From positions 1-64,000 of the forward strand of contig CACHAX010000004.1 in assembly GCA_902577875.1 (NCBI GenBank): a stretch of 64,000 nt of DNA. Direction: 5' to 3'. Shown here one piece after another: positions 42,177-52,664 of the stretch. The stretch's first letter is position 1, and each line of letters begins with the position of its first letter. The notes under the pieces were generated by a model. The model was not told the DNA's origin. It was given only the letters and a program-made list of their open reading frames with translations, and ran no database searches. The position numbers and the translations under genes are program-made. Source of the stretch: an uncultured Pelagibacteraceae bacterium. Lineage in GTDB: Bacteria > Pseudomonadota > Alphaproteobacteria > Pelagibacterales > Pelagibacteraceae.

Positions 42177-42461
42177 TTATTTTTTTGGTTCAGCTTTAGT
42201 AACCAGTCCTTGTATTCCTGTAGCTCTAACAATTTCAACTTTAACATTATCAGCTATCATAACTTCTACTTTTTCATTATCGATAACTCGTTCTACAGTG
42301 CCAACGATACCACCAGAAGTAATAACTTTATCTCCACGCTTTAAAGCTTCAACCATAGCCTTATGTTCTTTAACTTTCTTTTGCTGGGGTCTAATTAAGA
42401 AAAAGTAAAATATTACGAATATTAAAATTAGGGGTATAAATTGTCCAATTCCTGCGTCCAT
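42177..42461 (-). CDS. yajC: preprotein translocase subunit YajC
   Basis: FYFFLIRPQQKKVKEHKAMVEALKRGDKVITSGGIVG. Confidence 0.96.
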   Translation of the reverse strand: MDAGIGQFIPLILIFVIFYFFLIRPQQKKVKEHKAMVEALKRGDKVITSGGIVGTVERVIDNEKVEVMIADNVKVEIVRATGIQGLVTKAEPKK

Positions 42462-42518
42462 GTTAAGTCCTTAAAAAGTTAACGATTATTTATACTATAT
42501 ACTTTTAGAAGACAACTC

Positions 42519-43778
42519 TTAATTGATACCTATTTTCTCCATATTGTTCATATATGGTCTTAGTTTTTCAGGAATAATTATTGAACCATCCTCAGTTTGA
42601 TAATTTTCTAATATCGCAATTAAAGTTCTACCAACGGCAAGTCCGCTCCCATTTAAAGTACCAACAAATTCATTTTCGTTTTTATTATTTTTATATCTAG
42701 CTTTCATTCTTTTAGCCTGAAATGTTCCACATGAAGAACAGCTTGATATTTCTCTATATTTATTTTCAGATGGAAGCCAAACCTCTATATCATAAGTTTT
42801 TTCTGCACTAAAACCCATATCACCAGTACTTAAAATAATTTTTCTGTAAGGTAATTGTAAATCATCCAAAATTTTAGTTGCACAATTAGTCATTCTCTCT
42901 AGTTCTTCAATGCACTTATTATTTTCTACAATACTGACTAGTTCAACTTTATAAAATTGATGTTGTCTAATCATGCCCTTTGTGTCTTTACCATAACTCC
43001 CTGCTTCTTTTCTAAAACAAGGTGTTGATGCAACTAATCTCATTGGCAAAGATTTTAGATTTAATATCTGATTTTTAACCATATTAGTTAATATCACTTC
43101 AGCGGTAGGGATTAAAAACTTTCTATCATTTTTATCATCAAACTTAATTTCGAATTGATCATTTTCAAATTTGGGCAATTGGCCAGTTCCAAACATAGTG
43201 TTTTCTGTAGCCATTAAAGGTGGAGAGATTTCAGTGTAGCCATTATTATTGACATGTGTATCAATCATAAAATTAGAAATTGCTCTTTCTAATGATGCTA
43301 ATTTGTCTTTAACAAAAACAAATCTTGATCCAGTTGTTTTTGTTGCTAAATCAAAATCTAACATATTCAGTTTTTCACCAATTTCATAATGAGATTTTGG
43401 TTTAAAACTCATTTCTTTAATTTCACCAGATTTTACAACCTCTTTATTGCTATTTTCATCCTTACCTACGGGGACATCATTCAATGGTAAATTAGGAATA
43501 TTACTTAATATCTGATCAAGTTGGTCTTTAACACTTTTTTGATTTTTACTTAAATCATCTATTTTATTTGAAATTTCTTTTGACTTTTCAAAAAGGGTTT
43601 CATCTTTAGATTTAGAAATAGATTTTTTTTCCATTTCTAAATTTTCTTTTTCTTGAATTAATTTTCTATTTTCTTCATCGAGATTTAGTATTTGATCAAA
43701 GTCTACATCAACGTTTCGATTTTTAATTGTATTCTTAAAATTATCGATATCTTTTCTAATATCCTTAATATTGTGCAT
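42519..43778 (-). CDS. serS: seryl-tRNA synthetase
   Basis: TPCFRKEAGSYGKDTKGMIRQHQFYKVEL; ISSCSSCGTFQAKRMKAR. Confidence 0.97.
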   Translation of the reverse strand: MHNIKDIRKDIDNFKNTIKNRNVDVDFDQILNLDEENRKLIQEKENLEMEKKSISKSKDETLFEKSKEISNKIDDLSKNQKSVKDQLDQILSNIPNLPLNDVPVGKDENSNKEVVKSGEIKEMSFKPKSHYEIGEKLNMLDFDLATKTTGSRFVFVKDKLASLERAISNFMIDTHVNNNGYTEISPPLMATENTMFGTGQLPKFENDQFEIKFDDKNDRKFLIPTAEVILTNMVKNQILNLKSLPMRLVASTPCFRKEAGSYGKDTKGMIRQHQFYKVELVSIVENNKCIEELERMTNCATKILDDLQLPYRKIILSTGDMGFSAEKTYDIEVWLPSENKYREISSCSSCGTFQAKRMKARYKNNKNENEFVGTLNGSGLAVGRTLIAILENYQTEDGSIIIPEKLRPYMNNMEKIGIN

Positions 43779-44538
43779 TTCTCTCTTGAGCTTTCTTTTC
43801 GATAATATTTACAGAAAAAATTGATAATTCATATAAAATTAACAAAGGTATTGCTAAACCTATTTGTGTAATTGGATCTGGTGGAGTTAATATTGCAGCA
43901 GCAGCAAATATTATTACAACAAAATATTTTCTTCTTTCTCTTAAATAAGTAGAATTTACAACTCCTATTCTTGCAAGCAAACTTAATACAACTGGTAGCT
44001 GAAAACTTAATCCAAATGCAAAAATTAACTTCATCACAAGAGATAAGTATTCATTAACTTTAGCTTCTAATTGAATCGGTAAGCTAGTCCCAAGTCCCGC
44101 ACTTTCAAATGATAAAAAGAATTTAAATGCTAGTGGCATAATTAGATAATAAACAAGCATACCTCCTAGTAAAAAAAGTATTGGTGTAATTACTAAGTAA
44201 GGCATAATTGCTTTCTTTTCATGGGTGTATAATCCTGGTGCAATAAATTTCCAAATTTGAATAAGGATATATGGACTGGTCACAAAGAAAGCAGCAAAAA
44301 AAGAAACTTTAAGATATGTTAAAAATGTTTCTTGAAGAGCGGTAAAGATTAATCTTCTATCAACATTATCATCCTTTACAGCATTAGCGTAAGGTTCAAC
44401 TAAAAATCCATATATGTATTCAGAAAAATAGTAACAAACTACAAATAATACTGCTAAGAAGATAAATGAATGTATTAGTCTTTGTCTTAATTCAGTAAGA
44501 TGACTTATAAAACCTGTTTCTTTTTTTTTAGCTGTCAT
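43765..44538 (-). CDS. tatC: twin-arginine translocase subunit TatC
   Basis: FISHLTELRQRLIHSF; ILTPPDPITQIGLAIPLLILYE. Confidence 0.97.
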   Translation of the reverse strand: MTAKKKETGFISHLTELRQRLIHSFIFLAVLFVVCYYFSEYIYGFLVEPYANAVKDDNVDRRLIFTALQETFLTYLKVSFFAAFFVTSPYILIQIWKFIAPGLYTHEKKAIMPYLVITPILFLLGGMLVYYLIMPLAFKFFLSFESAGLGTSLPIQLEAKVNEYLSLVMKLIFAFGLSFQLPVVLSLLARIGVVNSTYLRERRKYFVVIIFAAAAILTPPDPITQIGLAIPLLILYELSIFSVNIIEKKAQERNAQY

Positions 44539-44764
44539 CTTTAGGCTTGTCCTCTTTCATAATTTCAGTGTTTTTTTTTAATTCTTCTTTGATTGAAACA
44601 TCTGTTATTTCTGTAACTTGATTTTGAACATCTGAAAAATATCTCTTAGCAGAACCTATCCATGATCCAACTTTTTTTAACATTACAGGAAAGTCTTTTG
44701 GTCCTACAACTATTATTGCAATAGATACTATTATTAATATTTCAAACCAGCCGATCTGTGGCAT
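44528..44764 (-). CDS. tatB: Sec-independent translocase TatB
   Basis: MPQIGWFEILIIVSIAIIVVGPKDFPVML. Confidence 0.9.
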   Translation of the reverse strand: MPQIGWFEILIIVSIAIIVVGPKDFPVMLKKVGSWIGSAKRYFSDVQNQVTEITDVSIKEELKKNTEIMKEDKPKDDS

Positions 44765-44767
44765 TGA

Positions 44768-44965
44768 TTACTCTTTTTTGTCTGAGTCTTGATTTTCAGA
44801 TATATTTTTTGGTTGGCTATCTTCTGTAGCATCTGTAGCCATACCTTTTTTAAAACTTTTAATTCCTTTAGCAACATCACCCATTAAACTAGAGATTTTA
44901 CCTCTACCAAAAAGTAATACTACTAAAATTACTACAATTGCAATTTGCCAAAATCCTATACTCAT
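44768..44965 (-). CDS. tatA: Sec-independent translocase TatA
   Basis: [38 protein letters not shown]. Confidence 0.93.
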   Translation of the reverse strand: MSIGFWQIAIVVILVVLLFGRGKISSLMGDVAKGIKSFKKGMATDATEDSQPKNISENQDSDKKE

Positions 44966-45007
44966 AATTACTTATAACCTTATAATTTTAGTTTTAAAAC
45001 TATTTTT

Positions 45008-45700
45008 TTATTTATCGTTATCGGTATTAAGAGTGCTATTAAGCATCTCATCTATATCAGAGTATATATTTTCCTTTTTATCCTCTTGTTTTTCTTTATA
45101 GAATTTGCCTGTTCCAAATATAGATGCATCTACACTAGATGTATCAATAAGACCTGCAGTACCTAATTCATCTACTGTTGGAAGATCTGACAATTTTTGG
45201 AGATTGAAATGACTTAAAAAGTCATCTGTTGTTCCATATTGAATAGGTTTACCAGGGGCATCTTTTCGACCTTGAGGTCTAACCCAGTTCAATTCCATCA
45301 ATATCTCAAGTGTATTATTCCCGAAAGCAACTCCACGAATTTCTTCTATTTCAGCTCTAGTGACTGGTTGATGATAAACAATAATTGCAAGTGTTTCTAT
45401 TGCAGCCTTTGATAATTTTTTTTCAACAGTTTTTTGTTGAGACATTAATGAGGATAAATTTGGTGAAGTTCTAAAAGACCACTTATTGGATATACAGACT
45501 AAATTTATTCCACGATCAGAATAAAAATTCTGAAGTTTTAGTAAAGATTTTTCAACATCTGTCTTTTTTGAAATTTTATTTTCAATAGTTTCAATATTTA
45601 AAGGCTCTGCTGCTGCAAAAACAATAGCTTCTATTTCTTTATCAACATCACTTAATTTAGATGGAAATGATACAACATTATTTTTTTTTAATTTATTCAT
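45008..45700 (-). CDS. scpB: segregation and condensation protein B
   Basis: IEAIVFAAAEPL; ETLAIIVYHQPVTRAEIEEIRG. Confidence 0.94.
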   Translation of the reverse strand: MNKLKKNNVVSFPSKLSDVDKEIEAIVFAAAEPLNIETIENKISKKTDVEKSLLKLQNFYSDRGINLVCISNKWSFRTSPNLSSLMSQQKTVEKKLSKAAIETLAIIVYHQPVTRAEIEEIRGVAFGNNTLEILMELNWVRPQGRKDAPGKPIQYGTTDDFLSHFNLQKLSDLPTVDELGTAGLIDTSSVDASIFGTGKFYKEKQEDKKENIYSDIDEMLNSTLNTDNDK

Positions 45701-46431
45701 TAGATTTTTTTAATATATATATCCTCAAATAAATTATCTTGTTTAATAGATATATTGCCTTCTTTTGCAAGCTCTAAAGATCCAGCAAAAATTCCTGCAT
45801 TACCTGTCTTACTTAAAGTTTTAGAATTTCTAAAATTTTTTGGTATTAGATCAGTCATATTTTTCCAATCATTTAAATTATTATAAAACTCTTTTATAAC
45901 TTTAATACCTTCTTCAGTAGTAAATACTGGGAGTTTCGGAATATTCATTCTCTGAAAATCTTTTGTCATTACGATATTTGAATACGTTTTTAATAATTCA
46001 AACAATGTTAATGAATATTGAGAATTATAAATTGATCTCATTCCACTTTTTGAACCTCTCATAAAAATATCTTTGCCTAATCTTTTTCTACTTAACATCT
46101 GAGAAGACAATAATCTTATTAATTCTAGTTTTTTAAGTTGGAGTTTTAATTTTTCTGCCACTTCAAGAGCTTTAAATTCCTCTTCTTCTGTTTCTGGTAA
46201 TAGTAGTTTAGATTTAAGATAAGTTAACCAAGTAGCCATAAGCAAATATTCTGAGGCTAATTCTAAATTTAAATTTTCAGTTTTTGTTATAAAATCATGA
46301 AATTGATCTGCTAATTTGGTGATTGATATATTTTCCAAATCAACTTTTTGTGATTTTGCTAAATCTAAAAGTATTTCTAATGATCCAGAGTAATTACTAA
46401 GATCAACATTAAATTCTAAAGAATCACTCAT
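45700..46431 (-). CDS. scpA: segregation and condensation protein A
   Basis: GSLEILLDLAKSQKVDLENISITKLADQF. Confidence 0.93.
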   Translation of the reverse strand: MSDSLEFNVDLSNYSGSLEILLDLAKSQKVDLENISITKLADQFHDFITKTENLNLELASEYLLMATWLTYLKSKLLLPETEEEEFKALEVAEKLKLQLKKLELIRLLSSQMLSRKRLGKDIFMRGSKSGMRSIYNSQYSLTLFELLKTYSNIVMTKDFQRMNIPKLPVFTTEEGIKVIKEFYNNLNDWKNMTDLIPKNFRNSKTLSKTGNAGIFAGSLELAKEGNISIKQDNLFEDIYIKKI

Positions 46432-46441
46432 GGATTTAAAT

Positions 46442-47392
46442 TTAACTTATTATTTGAATTAATTTAGAAGTTTTTTTTACAATAAAATCATCGATATAAG
46501 GTGAATTTTGACCTACCACATTCATTTCGTTCATTTTTCCATTGCAATGAAGCACCAAATTACAACCTGCACGAAAAGATTTAATAACGTTATTTTTTAA
46601 ATTACCTTTAAGAGCACCCATAGAAATATCATCTGACATTAATATTCCCTTGAATGATATTTCTCTTCTAATCATTTTTATGATTTTTTTAGAATGTGAA
46701 ACGTTATTTATCGGATCAAGTTTCTTAAACAACAAGTGACCGGTCATACCTAAAACAGATTTTTTTTTGGTAAATGGAAAAAAATCATATTTTTTAAGAT
46801 ACTTTAGATCTTTGTCTATAACTGGTAATTTATAATGACTATCAACTTTAGCTAAACCATGACCTGGAAGATGTTTAATTACTGTGCCAACCCTATTTTC
46901 GTGAAATTTTTCGATAGATATATCGCCAATTTTAGACAGAGTTTTTTTATCATTTGAATAGGATCGATCACCTATAATTTTATGAGACTTTTTTCGTCTT
47001 AGATCCAATACAGGGACAGTATTAATGTTAATACCAATAAGTCTTAACAAATAAGATATTTGCTTCACATAAACATTGAAATAAATATCAAATTTTTTTC
47101 TATCTTTTGAATATAAATCACCAAAATATTTTGCACTAAAAATGGAATTATCTATAAATTTTCTTAATCTACTTACTCTACCGCCTTCTTCATCAATTAA
47201 AATTGGATAATTAGAATTTTTAAATATTTTTTTAATGGAACTAGTTAATTTTTGAACTTGATTGATAGATTTTATATTTCTAGAAAAAAGAATTATTCCC
47301 CATGGTTTATATTTTTTTAAGAAACTTACTTCACTTTTTTTTAAATTATATCCACTAATACCACATATAAAAGCTCTAGTTTTTTTAATCAT
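46442..47392 (-). CDS. nagZ: beta-N-acetylhexosaminidase (GH3, NagZ-like)
   Basis: LIDEEGGRVSRLR, VIKHLPGHG, LMSDDISMGAL. Confidence 0.93.
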   Translation of the reverse strand: MIKKTRAFICGISGYNLKKSEVSFLKKYKPWGIILFSRNIKSINQVQKLTSSIKKIFKNSNYPILIDEEGGRVSRLRKFIDNSIFSAKYFGDLYSKDRKKFDIYFNVYVKQISYLLRLIGININTVPVLDLRRKKSHKIIGDRSYSNDKKTLSKIGDISIEKFHENRVGTVIKHLPGHGLAKVDSHYKLPVIDKDLKYLKKYDFFPFTKKKSVLGMTGHLLFKKLDPINNVSHSKKIIKMIRREISFKGILMSDDISMGALKGNLKNNVIKSFRAGCNLVLHCNGKMNEMNVVGQNSPYIDDFIVKKTSKLIQIIS

Positions 47393-47642
47393 TATATAAC
47401 AATTCCCAAAAAGAATATTTTTTTGTGTTTTTATTTTTGTATTCTACATATTCAATAATGTTGTCCGTGTCATTTTTAAGAATAAATAGATTATTTTCGT
47501 TAGATGATATTTTTTCATCAATACTTGAAACTGCTCTATATGATTTCTTGTAATTATCGTCTGAAAAATAATATCTTAGAGTAAAAAATAGAAAGAAAAA
47601 TATAATTATTAAATAAAATAGATATTTGAGCTCTTTTAGCAT
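47385..47642 (-). CDS. short membrane-anchored hypothetical protein
   Basis: 85 aa with one N-terminal TM; sits between argS and nagZ. Confidence 0.5.
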   Translation of the reverse strand: MLKELKYLFYLIIIFFFLFFTLRYYFSDDNYKKSYRAVSSIDEKISSNENNLFILKNDTDNIIEYVEYKNKNTKKYSFWELLYND

Positions 47643-49372
47643 TACATTTTTTCAGGTGTATCAACACCTATAATATCCATTCCAGTTTTAATTGTTTTTG
47701 CAATAGATTTTAAAAATATTAGTTTTTCTATATTTATTGTTTTATCATCATTGATAAATCTTTTTTCAACATCATCTTTTCCCATATTCCAATAGGAATG
47801 AAACTGTGATGATAACTCATATAAATATACTGGGATCCTATGAGGTTCTAGTTTTTTGGTGGAAATTTCTACACATTTAGGCCATTCAGATATTTTTTTA
47901 AAAATTTCAATTTCTTCATTATTAAATTGCATATTATTATTTTCATTATCAATCTTGTCATCAATGTTTTTATTTATGTTTCTAAAAACCGATGAAATTC
48001 TAGCATAACAATATTGAACATAATAAAGCGGATTGTCTTTAGATTTTTCTTTTACTTTTGTAAAATCAAAATCTAATTCAGCATCATTGCTTCTACTTAG
48101 CATAATAAATCTTGTTGCATCTTTTCCAACTTCAGAAATTAAATCTTCAACGGTAATGTAATCACCTTTTCTTTTAGACATTTTAAAAGGTTTGCCATCT
48201 TTTATTAACTTAACAAGTTGGCTTACTTTACAAATTAATTTATTTTTTTCTCCAGATAATGCTTCAACAACAGATGTAATTCTTTTTATATAACCCGCAT
48301 GATCCGCTCCTAAAATATTTATTAATTTATCAAAGTTTCTATTTAGTTTTGTATTATGATACGCAACATCTCCAGCAAAATAAGTCCATGTGTTGTCAGA
48401 TTTTTGTAATGCCCTATCTTTATCATCCCCAAAATCTGTTGATCTAAAAAGTAGCTGATCTCTTTCTACCCAATTAGTTGTATCTTCTCCTTCGGGTGCT
48501 TTGATTTTTCCGATATATACAAATTTATCTTTTTTAAGTTTCTCAATAACCTTATCAACCTCTTTATTTTCAACTATTTCAGTCTCACTCGCAAAATTAT
48601 CATGAATAATTCCCAAATTATTTAAATTAGTCTTAATGAGTTTAAGTGACTCTGTAATTGCTAGTTTAGTAAGTGTTAACTTAATTTTTTCATATTCATC
48701 AAATTGTAAATCTTTATTATTATCTATAATATGTTGGGCTATATCCTTGATGTATTCTCCTGGATATAAATCATCCTCATTTAGTGGAAAAGTTTGATTA
48801 TCTAATTTTTCTTTTATTCTCAAATATACAGATCTAGTAAAATGTAAAATTTGATTACCATGATCATTTACATAATATTCTTTTACAACTTCTTGATTGT
48901 TAAATTTTAGCAAATTAGAGATAACATCACCTAGAATAGCACCTCTACAATGACCAACGTGTAATGGTCCAGTGGGATTTGCAGACACGAATTCAATTAA
49001 ATGTTTCTTTTTAGAGCCCTTAAGTGCTGCGCCAAAATTATTAAGATTATTTATATTTAAAAGAAATGAAGTCCAAAACTCTTTTTTTAAAATAATATTT
49101 ATAAATCCAGGCTTTGCTATTTCTATCTTCTCAATATTATTATCGTCTTTAAAAATAATATCTTTTAATTTTTCAGCGATTTTAATTGGTGGTTCATTAT
49201 TTGTTTTAGATAAAACCATTGCAACATTAGTTGACAGATCGCATTTAAATTTTTTAGGAGGTATATCTACATTTATACCAGATAAACTTTCAGGTAATAA
49301 AATTAGCTTTTCTTCACTTGCTAATTTAATTTTATCTAAAATTTTATTTAAGTATTCCTCAAATATATTCAT
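47642..49372 (-). CDS. argS: arginyl-tRNA synthetase
   Basis: FVSANPTGPLHVGHCRGAILGD; FKMSKRKGDYIT. Confidence 0.97.
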   Translation of the reverse strand: MNIFEEYLNKILDKIKLASEEKLILLPESLSGINVDIPPKKFKCDLSTNVAMVLSKTNNEPPIKIAEKLKDIIFKDDNNIEKIEIAKPGFINIILKKEFWTSFLLNINNLNNFGAALKGSKKKHLIEFVSANPTGPLHVGHCRGAILGDVISNLLKFNNQEVVKEYYVNDHGNQILHFTRSVYLRIKEKLDNQTFPLNEDDLYPGEYIKDIAQHIIDNNKDLQFDEYEKIKLTLTKLAITESLKLIKTNLNNLGIIHDNFASETEIVENKEVDKVIEKLKKDKFVYIGKIKAPEGEDTTNWVERDQLLFRSTDFGDDKDRALQKSDNTWTYFAGDVAYHNTKLNRNFDKLINILGADHAGYIKRITSVVEALSGEKNKLICKVSQLVKLIKDGKPFKMSKRKGDYITVEDLISEVGKDATRFIMLSRSNDAELDFDFTKVKEKSKDNPLYYVQYCYARISSVFRNINKNIDDKIDNENNNMQFNNEEIEIFKKISEWPKCVEISTKKLEPHRIPVYLYELSSQFHSYWNMGKDDVEKRFINDDKTINIEKLIFLKSIAKTIKTGMDIIGVDTPEKM

Positions 49373-50487
49373 TTTGATGCTCTATATAATTGTATGGCGT
49401 ACCTATCTGTCATGCCAGAAATATAATCGGATATAGCTCTCTCTTTGTTAGTTTTTAAATATTTAGTTTTAATATACTTTTTTGGATTTTTGCTAATTAC
49501 ATTAAAAAGCTTTTTAATTATCTTTTTTCCTTCGTTATTTTTTTTTAGTACATCTTTATTATTGTACATAGTTATTCTAAGGAAATCTCTAATCTCATTT
49601 ATAGTTATTTTTAATTTGTTGGAAAAATCAACAATTTGATTTTTTTTATTCGATACATCTTTTTTTGTAGATATTTTGTTCATTAAAATATTTCTTGTCG
49701 TTGTTTTTATTAAGTCTTGAACCATTAAATTTATAGAGTCTCTTATAGTTTGATATACAAGAATATCATTATTTTCACTCTTTAATTTATTTTTATATGA
49801 TTTTAAAATTTCATCAAAAAAAGAGATTTGTTTAAGATCGTTTAACTTAAACAATTTAGCTTTTATTCCATCTTGAATATCATGGTTATTGTATGCAACG
49901 TCATCGGATATAGATGCAATTTGAGCCTCCAGTGAGGAGTTTTTTGAAAAATTAATTTTATTTTTTAAATTTTTCAAACCAATTAAATTATTTATTTTGA
50001 CTAGCTTTGTTACCGGACCATTATGTTTAATAAGTCCATCTAATGTTTCTAATGTTAAATTAAGACCTTCAAATTTAAAATATTTATTTTCAATGAACAT
50101 TACTATCCTAAGTGTTTGAAGGTTGTGGTCAAATCCCCCATATTCATACATACATTCATTTAAGGACTCTTCTCCCGCATGACCAAAAGGGGTATGACCT
50201 AAATCATGAGCTAAGCTTAATGTTTCAGCTAAATCATCATTTAAACCTAAGTATTTAGCAATTGTTCTGGCAATTTGTGAAACTTCAATGGAATGCGTGA
50301 TTCTGGTTCTATAATGATCTCCCTCAGTATTCACAAATACCTGAGTTTTGTGCTTCAATCTTCTAAAAGAGGTAGAATGAATTATTCTATCTCTATCTCT
50401 TTGGAAAGGTGATCTGAAAGGATTGCTCGCTTCTTTGAACAGTCTACCTTTTGAAGCAAATGTTCCTAATTTTGAGTAATTTTTCAT
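49369..50487 (-). CDS. dgt: deoxyguanosinetriphosphate triphosphohydrolase-like HD-domain protein
   Basis: RDRDRIIHSTSFRRLKHKTQVF, RTRITHSIEVSQIAR, LAHDLGHTPFGHAGE. Confidence 0.93.
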   Translation of the reverse strand: MKNYSKLGTFASKGRLFKEASNPFRSPFQRDRDRIIHSTSFRRLKHKTQVFVNTEGDHYRTRITHSIEVSQIARTIAKYLGLNDDLAETLSLAHDLGHTPFGHAGEESLNECMYEYGGFDHNLQTLRIVMFIENKYFKFEGLNLTLETLDGLIKHNGPVTKLVKINNLIGLKNLKNKINFSKNSSLEAQIASISDDVAYNNHDIQDGIKAKLFKLNDLKQISFFDEILKSYKNKLKSENNDILVYQTIRDSINLMVQDLIKTTTRNILMNKISTKKDVSNKKNQIVDFSNKLKITINEIRDFLRITMYNNKDVLKKNNEGKKIIKKLFNVISKNPKKYIKTKYLKTNKERAISDYISGMTDRYAIQLYRASK

Positions 50488-50537
50488 TCTTTAAAAATGG
50501 CAAAATATTATTATATTGTTTTTATCAATGTTTAATT

Positions 50538-50855
50538 ATGATTAAAGAAATTAAATTTACAGATAATGCTATAAAGCAGATAAACCATCTTCTATCATCA
50601 AAAGATAAAGGGTCATTTTTTAGAATCGCTATTAAAGGTGGTGGATGCTCTGGATTTCAATATGATTTCTCATTTGATAACTCTGCTAATGATGATGATC
50701 TACAACAAGACAATATTCTTATCGACAAAACATCGGCTGATTTACTAAAAGGATCTGAAGTTGATTTTGTAAAAGAATTGATCGGAGATTCTTTTAAAAT
50801 AAACAACCCACAAAGTAAATCTTCTTGTGGTTGTGGCGTATCTTTCTCGCTTTAA
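50538..50855 (+). CDS. erpA: HesB/IscA-type iron-sulfur cluster insertion protein (start corrected from 50451)
   Basis: FRIAIKGGGCSGFQYDF; C-term SSCGCGVSFSL. Confidence 0.9.
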   Translation: MIKEIKFTDNAIKQINHLLSSKDKGSFFRIAIKGGGCSGFQYDFSFDNSANDDDLQQDNILIDKTSADLLKGSEVDFVKELIGDSFKINNPQSKSSCGCGVSFSL

Positions 50856-51631
50856 TGATAATTAGTTCCTGGAATGTTAACTCTGTAAGAGCAAGAATTG
50901 AAAATATTAAAGAGTATCTAAAAAAATATTCACCAGATATTTTAATGATGCAAGAGATCAAAGCTCAAGATGAAAACTATCCTTACGAAGACATTGAAAA
51001 ATCAAATTACCAAAATTATGTATTTGGTCAAAAATCATATAATGGGGTTGCAATAATTTCTAAAAAAAAATTGGACAAAATTGAAAAAGATATTTTTAAA
51101 GATAAAAATAAACAATCAAGAATTATTACAGCAGATCTAAAACATAAATCAAAAACAATTAAATTAATAAATATATATACACCTAATGGAAATCCAGTTG
51201 ATACAGAAAAATATACTTATAAATTATATTGGCTAGAAAGTTTAATTAAAAAATTAAAAGCTTATTTAAAAAAAAAAGAAAATATAATTATTGGTGGTGA
51301 TTTTAATATAATTCCATCAGCTGAGGATGTTCATAATCCTAAAGGATATGAAAATGATGCATTGTTTAGACTAGAGATAAGAAAAAAATTAAGAGAATTA
51401 TTAAGTTTAGGTTTTCATGATGCATATAGATATATTCATCCTGACAAAGAGGGATATACGTTTTGGGATTATACAAGCGGTGCATGGCAAAAAAATAATG
51501 GCATGAGAATTGATCATTTCTTAGTTTCAAACTCAATTATAAATCTTGTGAAAGATGTAAAAATTAATAAATTTCCTCGTGGAAGACAAAAACCTTCAGA
51601 TCATACACCAATTGAAATTGAATTAACTTAA
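50855..51631 (+). CDS. xth: exodeoxyribonuclease III (start corrected from 50825)
   Basis: MIISSWNVNSVRARIENIKEYLKKYSPDILMMQEIKAQ; GGDFNIIPSAEDV; RIDHFLVS. Confidence 0.93.
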   Translation: MIISSWNVNSVRARIENIKEYLKKYSPDILMMQEIKAQDENYPYEDIEKSNYQNYVFGQKSYNGVAIISKKKLDKIEKDIFKDKNKQSRIITADLKHKSKTIKLINIYTPNGNPVDTEKYTYKLYWLESLIKKLKAYLKKKENIIIGGDFNIIPSAEDVHNPKGYENDALFRLEIRKKLRELLSLGFHDAYRYIHPDKEGYTFWDYTSGAWQKNNGMRIDHFLVSNSIINLVKDVKINKFPRGRQKPSDHTPIEIELT

Positions 51632-52621
51632 AGATTTTATTTTATTTACAAGTTCCTCATTAATATTTCTAGGTCCAGTATCTAATCTGTTTTTGTGACG
51701 TCTTTCACCAGGCAACCTAACCTCTCCCATTGATTTCATTTTCTCAAAGAATTTATTTGAATGACTATCCCAATCAGAATTTGTTAATTTGTCAGGAGAT
51801 ATAGCTAAAATAAACTCCCCACCACTAGGTGGCCCACCATCATCTGTATCCTTCTCAGCTGTCTCATAACTAAAATTATCTCCAACTAAGGCTCCAGCAA
51901 GTAATTCAACCATCATTGCTATTCCTGAGCCTTTATAGCCGCCAAATGGCAACAAAACTCCACCATCTGCTATTTCACCAGGATCTGTTGTTTCTTTTCC
52001 ATCTTTAGTTAAACCAGTTCCTATTGGGACCTTGTGCCCTTCTCTTTTTGCAACTTGAACCTCTCCCATGGCCATCGATGCAGTAGCCATATCATAAACT
52101 ACAGGTGGTTTATTTTTTCTTGGCCAAGCAAATGAAATTGGGTTTGTTCCAAATAAAGGTTTAATTGCTCCTGCTGGAGCAACTGCTGGCTTGTATGATG
52201 TACAGGCAAAAGCAACAAGTCCTTGCTCTGCTATTGCTTCAGTCTCAGGCCACATAGCAGCCATATGATGAGAATTAGTGATTGCTAAAACTGCAACTCC
52301 ATTTTCTTTTGCAGCTTTTACGAGTTCTGGTATTCCATATTTTAAAACCATTGGGGCAAGACTATTTTTCCCATCTGCTTTAACAACACTTGGGGTTAAT
52401 TTTGAAATCACTGGTCTAGCCTTACCATTAATTTTTCCGCTTTTTAAACCAGATACATAAGCGGGTAATCTAAATAGACCATGAGATAATGATCCATCTC
52501 TTTCAGCATTTTTGATTAAAGTAGATAAAGTATCTGCTGTTTCTTCATCGCATCCATTAGATATTAAAGTTTTTTTAGCTAAATGGAAAATTTCTTCTAA
52601 TGTTAAAGGAACAGTTGACAT
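51623..52621 (-). CDS. malate/L-lactate/sulfolactate dehydrogenase family (Ldh) oxidoreductase
   Basis: NSHHMAAMWPETEAIAEQGL; PLFGTNPISFAWPRK; PFGGYKGSGIAMMVELLAGAL. Confidence 0.88.
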   Translation of the reverse strand: MSTVPLTLEEIFHLAKKTLISNGCDEETADTLSTLIKNAERDGSLSHGLFRLPAYVSGLKSGKINGKARPVISKLTPSVVKADGKNSLAPMVLKYGIPELVKAAKENGVAVLAITNSHHMAAMWPETEAIAEQGLVAFACTSYKPAVAPAGAIKPLFGTNPISFAWPRKNKPPVVYDMATASMAMGEVQVAKREGHKVPIGTGLTKDGKETTDPGEIADGGVLLPFGGYKGSGIAMMVELLAGALVGDNFSYETAEKDTDDGGPPSGGEFILAISPDKLTNSDWDSHSNKFFEKMKSMGEVRLPGERRHKNRLDTGPRNINEELVNKIKSLS

Positions 52622-52664
52622 AAATAATATTAGATATTATTTACGACAAAAGTTCAATTTTTAA

